A stretch of 64,000 nt of DNA, from assembly GCF_004139715.1 (NCBI RefSeq), contig NZ_CP035544.1:1364001-1428000 (forward strand). The letters are read 5' to 3'. This document shows positions 9,054 through 16,748 of this stretch, one piece after another; position 1 is the stretch's first letter; the number at the start of each line of letters is the position of its first letter. The stretch is from Muriicola soli. Lineage in GTDB: Bacteria; Bacteroidota; Bacteroidia; Flavobacteriales; Flavobacteriaceae. The notes below the pieces were generated by a model. The model did not search any database and was not told where the DNA came from. It worked only from the letters and a program-made list of their open reading frames with translations. Made by a program: the position numbers and the translations under genes.

Positions 9054-9665
9054 TCAATGAATCCCCCTGCAATTCCTCGCCAGGTGTACCTGTTTCCTGT
9101 CGATCTCCTTAATACCTGCCGGGAGTTCCTGCTGCTGTAAACCTTCATAATCATCGGCTTCCTTCCATTGTGCAATGGTCTCGCTAAAAAATTGCGACGC
9201 CGCTTTGTCTGCCTCATAGACATACAAATCATAAGCCTCGCCCTGGTCGCCGCCAAAGCGGGTCACTACCTGCCATTTGCCATTTTCCTTATAGGAAGTA
9301 TTGGTATAATCAGATTGTGGGTAAAACTTGTTGTCTGAGGGTTTTAAGAGCACCCAGATATCCTTTTCGTGATTTTCCGGATAGACCCCCATGGTGAGAA
9401 TTCGGCAGCTTACAGAATCGCCTTCAACCGGGGAGATCACCTGCACTTTGGTAATCGGGTATTCTACCGCTACCGTGTTCCCTGTATCATAGGTCTCAAT
9501 AACCGGCAAAAGATTCAAAGAACCATAGCCATAGCCCCCGTAAAACAGCAGTACAATCCCAATGATCCCCATGGTAATCCTGAGGCTGGCATTCTTTTGA
9601 TTAAAAATGGCCAGCAACAGGCAAATCGTACCGGCAATGACAGATATAATTACACTTGTAAGCAT
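9054..9665 (-). CDS. Membrane-anchored protein of unknown function
   Basis: The 203-residue product has two hydrophobic helices at the N-terminus (VIISVIAGTICLLLAIF and MGIIGIVLLFYGGYGYG). A soluble domain of about 130 residues follows, containing QVISPVEGDSVSCRILTMGV and probably forming a beta-sandwich outside the cytoplasm. I do not recognise a named family. The C-terminal RNCRGIH tail is unsure. A run of five G at 9063-9067 lies in it, and one extra G would extend the protein by about two dozen residues (stop near 8989). Confidence 0.6.
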   Translation of the reverse strand: MLTSVIISVIAGTICLLLAIFNQKNASLRITMGIIGIVLLFYGGYGYGSLNLLPVIETYDTGNTVAVEYPITKVQVISPVEGDSVSCRILTMGVYPENHEKDIWVLLKPSDNKFYPQSDYTNTSYKENGKWQVVTRFGGDQGEAYDLYVYEADKAASQFFSETIAQWKEADDYEGLQQQELPAGIKEIDRKQVHLARNCRGIH

Positions 9666-9801
9666 CTTTGCGCAAATTAGAAGTTGTAGATAACCCCTCT
9701 AAAATACAAAATTTTCAGATTTTTTACTATTAGGAAAAAATACAACAATACCGGAAGCAGGACTTAAATACCGTAGTTGCTTTGTTCTAAAATAAGCTTT
9801 C

Positions 9802-11001
9802 CTACTCTATCAAAGTGCCCATGCCATCGTAAGTAACCCTGTAGATGGCATCTCCGTAATCATCAGAGATCAGCAGGGAGCCATCCTTTAAAAACAAAAG
9901 GTCTACGGGTCGGCCAAATTGCTCCTGACTCTCCTCATCGAGCCAGCCTTCAATAAAGGTGGTGTAGCTCACGGCTTTATTATCCTGCAGCTCCACCATG
10001 GAGATCCTGTATCCCGATTTCTTTGAGCGGTTCCAGGAACCGTGTTCCGCGATCAGGGCGACATTGTTGAAATTCTCTGGGAACATGGAGCCCGACTTAA
10101 ACTTTACGGCCAGGGGTGCCACATGGGCATTAAGCGGCTGAACTGGAGGAACAAAATCAGAACAAGGCCTCAGATCGCCAAATTCAGGGTCTTTGACAGT
10201 ACCCCCATGGCAGAAGGGATAACCAAAATGCTGTCCTGCCTCGGCTACGCGGTTGAGTTCACATGGCGGGATGTCATCCCCCATCATATCACGGCCGTTA
10301 TCGGTAAACCAAAGTTCTTCAGTCTCCGGGTGCCAGGTAAAGCCTACCGTATTACGTACTCCGTGTGCATAGATTTCCCTATTGCTTCCATCGGGATCCA
10401 TTCTGGTAATACTGGCAAATCGTTTATCCGAACTGGTAGAATCACAAATATTACAGGGTGCACCTACCGGTACGTATAATTTGTCATCCGGACCAAAGGC
10501 AATATATTTCCAGCCGTGATGAAACTCGTTGGGATAGTCGTCATAGACCACAACAGGTTCCGGCGGATTGCCCAACCTGGATTCGATACTGTCATAACGC
10601 AACAGTCGGCCTACCTCCGCCACATAAAGCGACCCCTTCCTGAAAGCGATCCCATTAGGAACTGAAAGCGTGGAATCCAGAATGGTAACGTGATCTGCCT
10701 TGTAGTCTTTATCCAGATCCTGAATGGCATAGACCGTCTCGTCGTTTCGTGTCCCTACAAAGAGGGTCCCCTCCTCTCCCATCGCCATGGAACGGGCACC
10801 GTCAATACTGTCTGCGTATACTTCTATCTTAAATCCGGCTGGTAATTTCAATCGTTCTATAGGCAGGGTACTGGGAACTTCGTCGTATTCCACCAAAGGT
10901 TCCTCTGTAGTGGTGGGCTTTTCCTCATTTTTACAGGAAGAATAGACCAAAAGCGATAGCATAGCCATTAAGACCAAGCCAAAAGATGGATTTTTCATCA
11001 T
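9802..11001 (-). CDS. PQQ-type sugar (glucose/sorbosone) dehydrogenase lipoprotein
   Basis: The 399-residue product starts with a lipoprotein signal (LSLLVYSSC) and continues as a six-bladed propeller of the GSDH/sorbosone dehydrogenase type. Visible landmarks are RSMAMGEEGTLFVGT, HHGWKYIAFGPDDKLYVPVG, YAHGVRNTVGFTWHP, FTDNGRDMMGDD and AEHGSWNRSKKSGYR. Family members oxidise sugars with pyrroloquinoline quinone, but many flavobacterial homologues are untested. It should face the periplasm or cell surface. The gene is a single unit, downstream in direction from the gene at 11159-11896, from which it is separated by a terminator. Confidence 0.85.
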   Translation of the reverse strand: MMKNPSFGLVLMAMLSLLVYSSCKNEEKPTTTEEPLVEYDEVPSTLPIERLKLPAGFKIEVYADSIDGARSMAMGEEGTLFVGTRNDETVYAIQDLDKDYKADHVTILDSTLSVPNGIAFRKGSLYVAEVGRLLRYDSIESRLGNPPEPVVVYDDYPNEFHHGWKYIAFGPDDKLYVPVGAPCNICDSTSSDKRFASITRMDPDGSNREIYAHGVRNTVGFTWHPETEELWFTDNGRDMMGDDIPPCELNRVAEAGQHFGYPFCHGGTVKDPEFGDLRPCSDFVPPVQPLNAHVAPLAVKFKSGSMFPENFNNVALIAEHGSWNRSKKSGYRISMVELQDNKAVSYTTFIEGWLDEESQEQFGRPVDLLFLKDGSLLISDDYGDAIYRVTYDGMGTLIE

Positions 11002-11097
11002 CAGAGTGTTTACGATTCACAAATTACCATCAAACTTAACAAACAATCCCTGAGTTGCCATCACTCTTTTTACTTTTTTCAGGGAAAACAAGGGCAT

Positions 11098-11137
11098 AAA
11101 AAATGGGATCCTGCCCTATTACGGCAAAATCCCATTT
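11098..11137 (-). terminator. Intrinsic terminator after the gene at 11159-11896
   Basis: Read on the minus strand, a perfect nine-base stem AAATGGGAT / ATCCCATTT encloses a 19-base loop and is followed by a six-T run. It sits 21 bases past the stop at 11159 and should separate that gene from the sugar dehydrogenase. Confidence 0.7.
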
Positions 11138-11158
11138 GTATGTATATTGTTTTTTAGT

Positions 11159-11896
11159 TTACCTCGAATCTGAAGCAGAATTGCTTGCAGCCTCTTCGTT
11201 GTAATCGTTGATCATGGCCAGAAAGGCGGCTTCGTATTCCTTATTTACATACTTCCCCATTTTCTGCCGTTCTGTGAATTGATTGCGCAGCCCGTAATGG
11301 TTATTCGTATAATTGTCTTTTACTCTTTCATTGTCTCCGATATAATTCAGCAGGTTGATGTGCATGACGTTAGTCGGGTTCTTTTTATCTTTTAAAATAA
11401 GTAACTGGAAATTGTCCTGGATATAACTCACCAGATTTTCCCGGTTGTCAAAGATCTGGTTGGCCAATTCACTGTTGATCTTACCCGTGGTTCGGCTGTA
11501 AAGCTTGTACATTTTTATGCTGCCATCTGCCACTTGTTCCAGCGTCATTCGCTTTGGGATCATCTTGATGGCTTTGCCGGTAAGGTCTGAATACCACACG
11601 GTTCTGAACTCACGTCCATCTTCCAGGGAAAAGCCTTGAAAGTGTTTCGGCTCCATCTTTTGCTTCATCTTCCCTTTCATTTTCCCTGTGCTCTTGTACT
11701 TTTCAAAGTCCTTTGGTTCCATATAGGTAATCCCCTGCTGGAATCGCTGTGGGTATTCAAAGTCTATTTCGATATAGACCTCCTGGGTTTTTCCTTTTTT
11801 AAAGTGTAGTGTGCCCTTGTGGTAATTGTTCTGGGCGTGGGCGCTTAGAATAAATAAAAAGGCCATTGTGCCTATTAAAAAGCGGAATTTTTTCAT
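11159..11896 (-). CDS. Secreted protein of unknown function
   Basis: The 245-residue product has a signal peptide (FLFILSAHAQ) and then a basic, Lys-rich domain. Phrases such as KGKTQEVYIEIDFEYPQRFQ and GFSLEDGREFRTVWYSDL resemble flavobacterial proteins that report on carbon or membrane proteins, but I cannot name a family. The C-terminal half is helical and charged (NHYGLRNQFTERQKMGKYV). It is flanked by its own terminator, so it is probably monocistronic. Periplasmic or surface location is inferred from the signal. Confidence 0.6.
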   Translation of the reverse strand: MKKFRFLIGTMAFLFILSAHAQNNYHKGTLHFKKGKTQEVYIEIDFEYPQRFQQGITYMEPKDFEKYKSTGKMKGKMKQKMEPKHFQGFSLEDGREFRTVWYSDLTGKAIKMIPKRMTLEQVADGSIKMYKLYSRTTGKINSELANQIFDNRENLVSYIQDNFQLLILKDKKNPTNVMHINLLNYIGDNERVKDNYTNNHYGLRNQFTERQKMGKYVNKEYEAAFLAMINDYNEEAASNSASDSR

Positions 11897-11995
11897 GGTG
11901 GGGTTTTTTGATACTTGTTACAATAAGACAAGAACGAGTGCCGCTCTTAATTATTGCTTTTCAGGCGCTTAACCCCAATTAAGCCGAAGATGAGT

Positions 11996-12982
11996 TTACG
12001 ACTTCCCCAGTTTGCGAAGAGCCACCCATTGTTTCAGCATATCCCGGGAATCACAGGCCGGATAACCCACCACTGTTTTACCGGGGCCCACATCGTTCAT
12101 GACCCCGGATCCTGCCCCTACCGTGGCTCCGGAATGGATGGTGGTATGGTCCTTAATGGAAGCACTGCCTCCTATCACCACCCCATCGCCCAGCGTCACA
12201 GAGCCTGCCAGGCCACTGTTCCCGGCCATAATACAAAACCTGCCCAGCACAGAATTATGGCCGATTTGCACCAGATTGTCAATCTTACAGCCATCTCCCA
12301 ATACCGTAGCACTAAATTTACCGCGGTCTACACAGGAATTCGCCCCGATCTCCACATGGTTTCCGATTACAACATGACCTATATGCGGAATTTTTGTCAG
12401 CCCTTGCTCACTGGGTCGGTACCCAAAACCATCGGCACCTATGCTCACATTGGCATGGAAAATACAATGCTTCCCTATTTCACTTCTCTCCCGGATCACC
12501 GTTCCGGACCATACAGTGGTGTGGTCTCCGATGCTGGTATGGTCAAATACCGATACATTGGGATAGAGCGTTACCCCTTCTCCGAGGATCACTCCTTTAC
12601 CTACGTAAGTATTGGCGCCTATGCGGCAGCCTTTACCAACTCGGGCCGACTCATCAATCACTGCGGTTGGATGGATGTCAGTTTCAAAATGGGGTGAGTC
12701 CGGCAAATAGACCTCCAAAACCTGGGCCATCGCCAGATCGGGATTTTTTACTTTTATAAAGGCTTTCCCTGCTCCGGGATCAATTTTTATGCCTTCATAA
12801 ACGATGGCCACACTGGCCTCGGAGGTATCCCATTTTTTACTAAACTTAAGGTTTCCGATAAAGGTCAGCTCCCCTACTCCGGCTTTATCTATCCGTTCAA
12901 GTCCGGTGATGGTGCCTGTGTACTCGCCTACTACTTCTCCGTTGACAAGCGTATTGATCTCTTTAACCGTAAGTTGTTGCAT
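11996..12982 (-). CDS. lpxD: UDP-3-O-acylglucosamine N-acyltransferase (LpxD)
   Basis: The 328-residue enzyme adds the N-linked hydroxyacyl chain in lipid A synthesis. It has the LpxD N-terminal domain (LERIDKAGVGELTFIGNLKF). A left-handed beta helix of hexapeptide repeats follows, with GADGFGYRP and the catalytic-type His in VQIGHNSVLG. It ends with GYPACDSRDMLKQW. I place the start at the ATG at 12982 (MQQLTVKEI); an upstream ATG at 13027 would add a 15-residue Lys-rich tail that is atypical. It is not next to lpxC, fabZ or lpxA, so it may be a second copy; the rest of the genome is needed to tell. Confidence 0.88.
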   Translation of the reverse strand: MQQLTVKEINTLVNGEVVGEYTGTITGLERIDKAGVGELTFIGNLKFSKKWDTSEASVAIVYEGIKIDPGAGKAFIKVKNPDLAMAQVLEVYLPDSPHFETDIHPTAVIDESARVGKGCRIGANTYVGKGVILGEGVTLYPNVSVFDHTSIGDHTTVWSGTVIRERSEIGKHCIFHANVSIGADGFGYRPSEQGLTKIPHIGHVVIGNHVEIGANSCVDRGKFSATVLGDGCKIDNLVQIGHNSVLGRFCIMAGNSGLAGSVTLGDGVVIGGSASIKDHTTIHSGATVGAGSGVMNDVGPGKTVVGYPACDSRDMLKQWVALRKLGKS

Positions 12983-13062
12983 GGGTTTCTTTTTTTTAAA
13001 TGTACTACTATTTTGGTTAGTCGGCATTCGTGCAAAGACAGCACCGATGGCAGCCGCAGTCC

Positions 13063-13980
13063 TTATTTTCGGAACCTGCCGAGTAAAACTAATTTTTTCT
13101 TGGTGTTGATAAAATAGACCCCTGTCAGTAAAATAAAGGCCGCTATGATCGACTGGGTCGTAATGGGTTCCGCGAGAAAATAAGCCCCGAGAATCATGGC
13201 CACTATAGGGTTCACATAGGTGTTAGTTGCTACTTTCTCGGGAGATACTTTTTTGAGCAAAAAATTAAAAGAGGTGAAGGCAACAATGCTCCCAAAAATA
13301 ATCAGAAGCAGCATGGCCCAATGGGTTGAAGGCTGCCAGTTTAGAGGATTGCTCCACCCTTCCCCAAAAGCAAGGCTCATCAGGCCAAGCATAATTCCCC
13401 CAGTAAACATCTGGTATCCGGTATTTACAAAATAATTCCTGGGAAAATCAGCGCCTTGTACAAAAAGACTTCCGTAAGCCCAGGCGAGCATGGCAAGAAA
13501 AATAAGGCCTATGCCAAGCCAGGCATTTTCCTGTTCAATGACGATATCCTGGTTGATTAACAAGTAGATCCCAATAATGCCTAATCCCACCCCCACCAGT
13601 GACATGGGTTGTATTTTTTTGCCCTGCAGTATCCACATCATCAAAAGGACGATTAGCGGCTGGGCTGATATTTCAAGGGCTGCGAAATTACTATCGACGT
13701 ATTTCAGGGCCCAGACCACTACCCCATTCCCAAAGCTTAAAAAAAGGAATCCGGCAAGTGCGGTATTCTTCAATTGATTTAATGAGATCCTCAGCGACTT
13801 TCCCATCAGGGCCGCAATGATAAAAACGAGAATACTGGCCGTAAAAAAACGAATGCCTGCGAGTAAAAAAGGAGGTAATTCGGAGACTGCTATTTTGTTC
13901 AGCAGGTAGGTAGAGCCCCAAATCACATAGATGGCAAAGAAGGCTGCAATGATTAAAGGAAATTGCTTTTTTGTTTCCAT
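13063..13980 (-). CDS. EamA/DMT-family transporter
   Basis: The 305-residue protein shows ten predicted hydrophobic helices in two EamA repeats. The first repeat includes YVIWGSTYLLNKIAV and the second VAFTSFNFLLKKVSPEKVATNTYVNPIVAMILGA. This is the drug/metabolite exporter fold of the inner membrane. Substrates in this family range from amino acids to drugs and cannot be read from sequence. It ends in a short basic tail. The gene follows lpxD's divergent-spaced start region (80 bases) on the same strand but has its own leader with a hairpin. Confidence 0.85.
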   Translation of the reverse strand: METKKQFPLIIAAFFAIYVIWGSTYLLNKIAVSELPPFLLAGIRFFTASILVFIIAALMGKSLRISLNQLKNTALAGFLFLSFGNGVVVWALKYVDSNFAALEISAQPLIVLLMMWILQGKKIQPMSLVGVGLGIIGIYLLINQDIVIEQENAWLGIGLIFLAMLAWAYGSLFVQGADFPRNYFVNTGYQMFTGGIMLGLMSLAFGEGWSNPLNWQPSTHWAMLLLIIFGSIVAFTSFNFLLKKVSPEKVATNTYVNPIVAMILGAYFLAEPITTQSIIAAFILLTGVYFINTKKKLVLLGRFRK

Positions 13981-13985
13981 ACTCC

Positions 13986-14015
13986 GCGCTTTTTAGCGCT
14001 TACAATAGTACTATT
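13986..14015. promoter_or_regulatory. Hairpin and palindrome in the DMT transporter leader
   Basis: Six bases before the transporter start lies a GCGCT / AGCGC stem with a four-base loop (13986-13999). Next to it is a perfect 12-base palindrome AATAGTACTATT (14004-14015). The hairpin would cover the ribosome-binding region in the mRNA and the palindrome could bind a dimeric repressor. Both roles are inference. Confidence 0.35.
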
Positions 14016-14152
14016 TTTTTGTCTCCGGACTGCAGTTACAACCGACTATTGTTTGTTCCAGGTATAGCGGCGGTCAGGAATCCACTTCCCATTTATTCCT
14101 TTGAGTGAGCATAGTAAAAATAAAATCAATGTGATACTAATGACATCCCGGC

Positions 14153-14713
14153 TTAATCATCAAGGAGAGGAACAGCATCTCCATCATAGCGGATGGAGGA
14201 CCGATGGGTGCTATTTACATTTATACTCGCCTTCCCGCTTGGAAACAGGGTCACATAAAATTGGAGGGTTTCTATTTCATCCTTCAATGAAAATTTTATG
14301 CGATAGGCATTCTTTTTCTCCTCTTTTTCTACTTGATATTCCATGGCTTCCCCTTTAACTTTTATGCCCACATCACTATTGGCATACCTCCCACCGATCT
14401 GTCGTTCTCCAAAATAAGGCAATGATACGTCAATACTATCTCCCTTTATCCTCAGGTAATTCGAATTTCCCATCAGGTCGATCCTGTTGGCATTGCTGCC
14501 GGGCAACAGCAATCCGGAATTAGCGACGCTGGTAATGCCCTGTGTCATCAAGGGAAAGGCCCAATCAGCTTCGATCTCGACAGACCTGCTTGTCACCAGA
14601 TTATTAAGAGCCTTTAAAGACGATTCTGAAGCACTTTTATCGGCTACAGAACCACAACTAAAAACTAAAGTAATAATAAATATAAAACAGCATATATTTC
14701 TATAAATCAACAT
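14153..14713 (-). CDS. DUF4251 domain lipoprotein
   Basis: The 186-residue product has a lipoprotein signal (FIFIITLVFSC) and then the DUF4251 fold common in Bacteroidota: RSVEIEADWAFPLMTQG, a LLLPGSNANRIDLMGN stretch, LPYFGERQIGG and a C-terminal YVTLFPSGKASINVNS. The function of DUF4251 is unknown; it is probably a periplasmic or surface beta-sheet domain. The gene starts one base after the LapA-like gene and seems to close a three-gene operon. Confidence 0.8.
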   Translation of the reverse strand: MLIYRNICCFIFIITLVFSCGSVADKSASESSLKALNNLVTSRSVEIEADWAFPLMTQGITSVANSGLLLPGSNANRIDLMGNSNYLRIKGDSIDVSLPYFGERQIGGRYANSDVGIKVKGEAMEYQVEKEEKKNAYRIKFSLKDEIETLQFYVTLFPSGKASINVNSTHRSSIRYDGDAVPLLDD

Positions 14714-14714
14714 A

Positions 14715-14921
14715 TTATATTTTATTTATAGATATTTTCTTTTTAATAGTAGCAAGAATCCCCACCAGGACTCCAATACCAAAACTGCCGAGGATAACAA
14801 GTACCTTAGACATCGCTATTTTCCAAATTAAAAAATTTACTTCCGTCACTTCGGCGTTCTGAACGGAAAAAATAACGATCAGGATAACAAAAACAATAAG
14901 GATGAAGGACTTAAACTTCAT
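14715..14921 (-). CDS. LapA-domain (DUF1049) small membrane protein
   Basis: The 68-residue protein is two hydrophobic helices joined by a short polar turn with the LapA-type sequence SVQNAEVTEVNFLIWK, then a Gly-rich second helix (LGSFGIGVLVGILATI) and a Lys-rich end. LapA proteins are small inner-membrane proteins linked to lipopolysaccharide assembly in Proteobacteria; that role is not shown in this phylum. It lies between the DUF2807 and DUF4251 genes with gaps of 22 and 1 bases. Confidence 0.75.
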   Translation of the reverse strand: MKFKSFILIVFVILIVIFSVQNAEVTEVNFLIWKIAMSKVLVILGSFGIGVLVGILATIKKKISINKI

Positions 14922-14943
14922 GAACTTTTAATTTTTACGGCGG

Positions 14944-15789
14944 CTACCTTTTAATAATTTTAGATTTGTCGGTAAACCCTTTGATTTCCACATTGGGGTT
15001 GCCGTACACATATACATTACTGCTCCCCTGTGCATATACTTCCAGATTCTTTGAGGCATTTACGTAAACATCCGCACTGTTGGAAGTATAAAGGTCTGCT
15101 GAACTCACTTGCATTTTGCGAGCATCAAGCGTGGAAGATTTCTTAAGGTTAAAAGCGGCGTAGTCAGCTTCTCCATCCAACTTCAGATCTGCAGAATTAT
15201 TTACGGTTACCCTTACATTTTTAGTTTCCAGATTTGCTTTTAAATCGGTGCGGTCGTTCATAATGATAGTGGTATTCTCAGAAATGATATCGAGCTTACC
15301 CCCTGCGTTTCTGTGTAAGGTCACAGTAACATCATCTGCCTCAATGCCAAGTTCAAACTGGCTCGAGTTGTAGCCCACCAGGTAAAACCGACTCGCTCTT
15401 ATGGGGTCCTTTGAGATCACCCTGGCGTCATTCTTAAGCATTAGGTGCTCCAGATAAGTTACGTTCAGATAAATATCTAATTTCTTTTTGCTGGTGATAT
15501 TGTGCGTGGTATACACCCTTAGTACGCTATCGACAACGAAAAACTGGACGATATCGGCCAGATTGGAGTCGAGGTCCATAATAAAGCCATTCTTTGTTCC
15601 CGCATTGAGATTTACCTCAAGTCCGTCATCAATCTCCACCGCATTAAAAGTCCCTAGTATCTCCCTGCTCACCTGAATGACTTCTTTGTTCCCCTGAATC
15701 TTGGGTTTCTTTTGGGCTACCAGAACGACCTGAGCTGAGAAAAACAACAAAATTATGGCTACTGTATTTATCTTCATTTTATTTTTCAT
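14944..15789 (-). CDS. GIN (DUF2807) domain secreted protein
   Basis: The 281-residue product has a signal peptide (IILLFFSAQVVLVAQ) and a head-GIN/DUF2807 domain. It opens with FNAVEIDDGLEVNLNAGTKN and continues as a right-handed beta-helix-like set of repeats (NTTIIMNDRTDLKANLETKN, SSADLYTSNSADVYVNAS). The domain is widespread in Bacteroidota envelopes and is thought to be an adhesin or structural fold. It is the first gene of an operon with the LapA-like and DUF4251 genes. Confidence 0.85.
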   Translation of the reverse strand: MKNKMKINTVAIILLFFSAQVVLVAQKKPKIQGNKEVIQVSREILGTFNAVEIDDGLEVNLNAGTKNGFIMDLDSNLADIVQFFVVDSVLRVYTTHNITSKKKLDIYLNVTYLEHLMLKNDARVISKDPIRASRFYLVGYNSSQFELGIEADDVTVTLHRNAGGKLDIISENTTIIMNDRTDLKANLETKNVRVTVNNSADLKLDGEADYAAFNLKKSSTLDARKMQVSSADLYTSNSADVYVNASKNLEVYAQGSSNVYVYGNPNVEIKGFTDKSKIIKR

Positions 15790-15846
15790 CTACTATAATA
15801 TACACATTTATTTACACATTTAAATTTGAGGTAACCTCCGGAACTT

Positions 15847-16539
15847 CTATGCATCAGGATAAGCGGAAGACTCAAATTTCTGAACCCCCTTCAGGTCTTC
15901 CACCCAGTTCCAGGAAGTATACAGAGTTACTGTAACTGTCCCAGATTCGGGGTCGTACCCTGAAGCTTCCATTTGCCAGATGATATGCTCAGCTTCCGGA
16001 AAGGCATTCCCTTCCAGACTTTCGTCAAAGAGTCGGTTCATGATGGTATTCTCATCCATCCCGTCGTTTAGTATTCTGCAGAGTAAGGCGGCTGTTGGCC
16101 GACTAAGATCGGATTTGGATTCCGGATTGGCAGGAGTGATTTTAAGGACCACTTTTGCGATGTCCGGCGCAGGGAAATTTCTGGGAAAAGACCAGAATAA
16201 TATACATCCTACATGAAAGAGCTCTTCGTGCAGGGCGATATCCGAATACTCCACCCACAACGGATCTTCCTGCATCTCATTTCCCAGGTTTTTGCGTTGT
16301 CCACTTTTGAGTTTATCTCCCAACCGGAATTCCAATACTTTTTCCACGGCTTCTTCCTTCTCAAAATCAGAAAGCGCCATACAGGCCATCTCTTTTAATT
16401 CATTCTCAGCGATCTCTTCCACGCCTTCGTATTCCAGATGCTTTAAAAGCTCCCTGAAATGATGGGTTGTCCAGGCGCCGGGTATTTCCTGAACAGCCTT
16501 TAACTGGAGTATTTCAACACTATAATTGGTCTTTGGCAT
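15847..16539 (-). CDS. Uncharacterised cytoplasmic protein
   Basis: The 230-residue protein has no signal or membrane segment. It is acidic and mainly helical, with ELLKHLEYEGVEEIAENELK near the N-terminus and a Trp-rich C-terminal end (LYTSWNWVEDLKGVQKF). I do not recognise it. It is divergent from the transporter gene at 16749, so the 209 bases between them should hold both promoters. A possible -7 box TATATTTC lies near 16710 for the plus-strand gene, but its -33 element is not convincing. Confidence 0.55.
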   Translation of the reverse strand: MPKTNYSVEILQLKAVQEIPGAWTTHHFRELLKHLEYEGVEEIAENELKEMACMALSDFEKEEAVEKVLEFRLGDKLKSGQRKNLGNEMQEDPLWVEYSDIALHEELFHVGCILFWSFPRNFPAPDIAKVVLKITPANPESKSDLSRPTAALLCRILNDGMDENTIMNRLFDESLEGNAFPEAEHIIWQMEASGYDPESGTVTVTLYTSWNWVEDLKGVQKFESSAYPDA

Positions 16540-16748
16540 AGGCGTGTGATTCTAAATAGTTCAGCTGTCTTAATATAGGAGTTGAACCTGTGTAATAACA
16601 CCTCAAATGTAATTTGTTTTTTTAATAGTCAGACCTAAAATAACTCATGCCTGATGGCATTTTTTGTTATAAAAATTATCCCGCTACTCTCTATGATCGC
16701 GAATAATACCTATATTTCTACTGAGAAGTTGATCGAGAAAAACCAAGA

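Noticed and set aside
8913-9140. A 75-codon plus-strand frame in the gap before the membrane protein.
   Set aside because: It runs antisense into the neighbour and shows no start signal or family likeness.
8989-9256. Possible ninth frameshift: a five-G run at 9063-9067 near the end of the membrane protein; one extra G extends the product to a stop near 8989.
   Set aside because: The extension has no recognisable domain, and the protein without it ends soon after a plausible terminal strand. There is no internal test as with the other eight.
11954-12759. Long open frames antisense to lpxD (247 and 121 codons).
   Set aside because: They mirror the codon pattern of the hexapeptide repeats of lpxD; the products are low in hydrophobic cores and rich in His, Pro and Thr, as expected of shadows.
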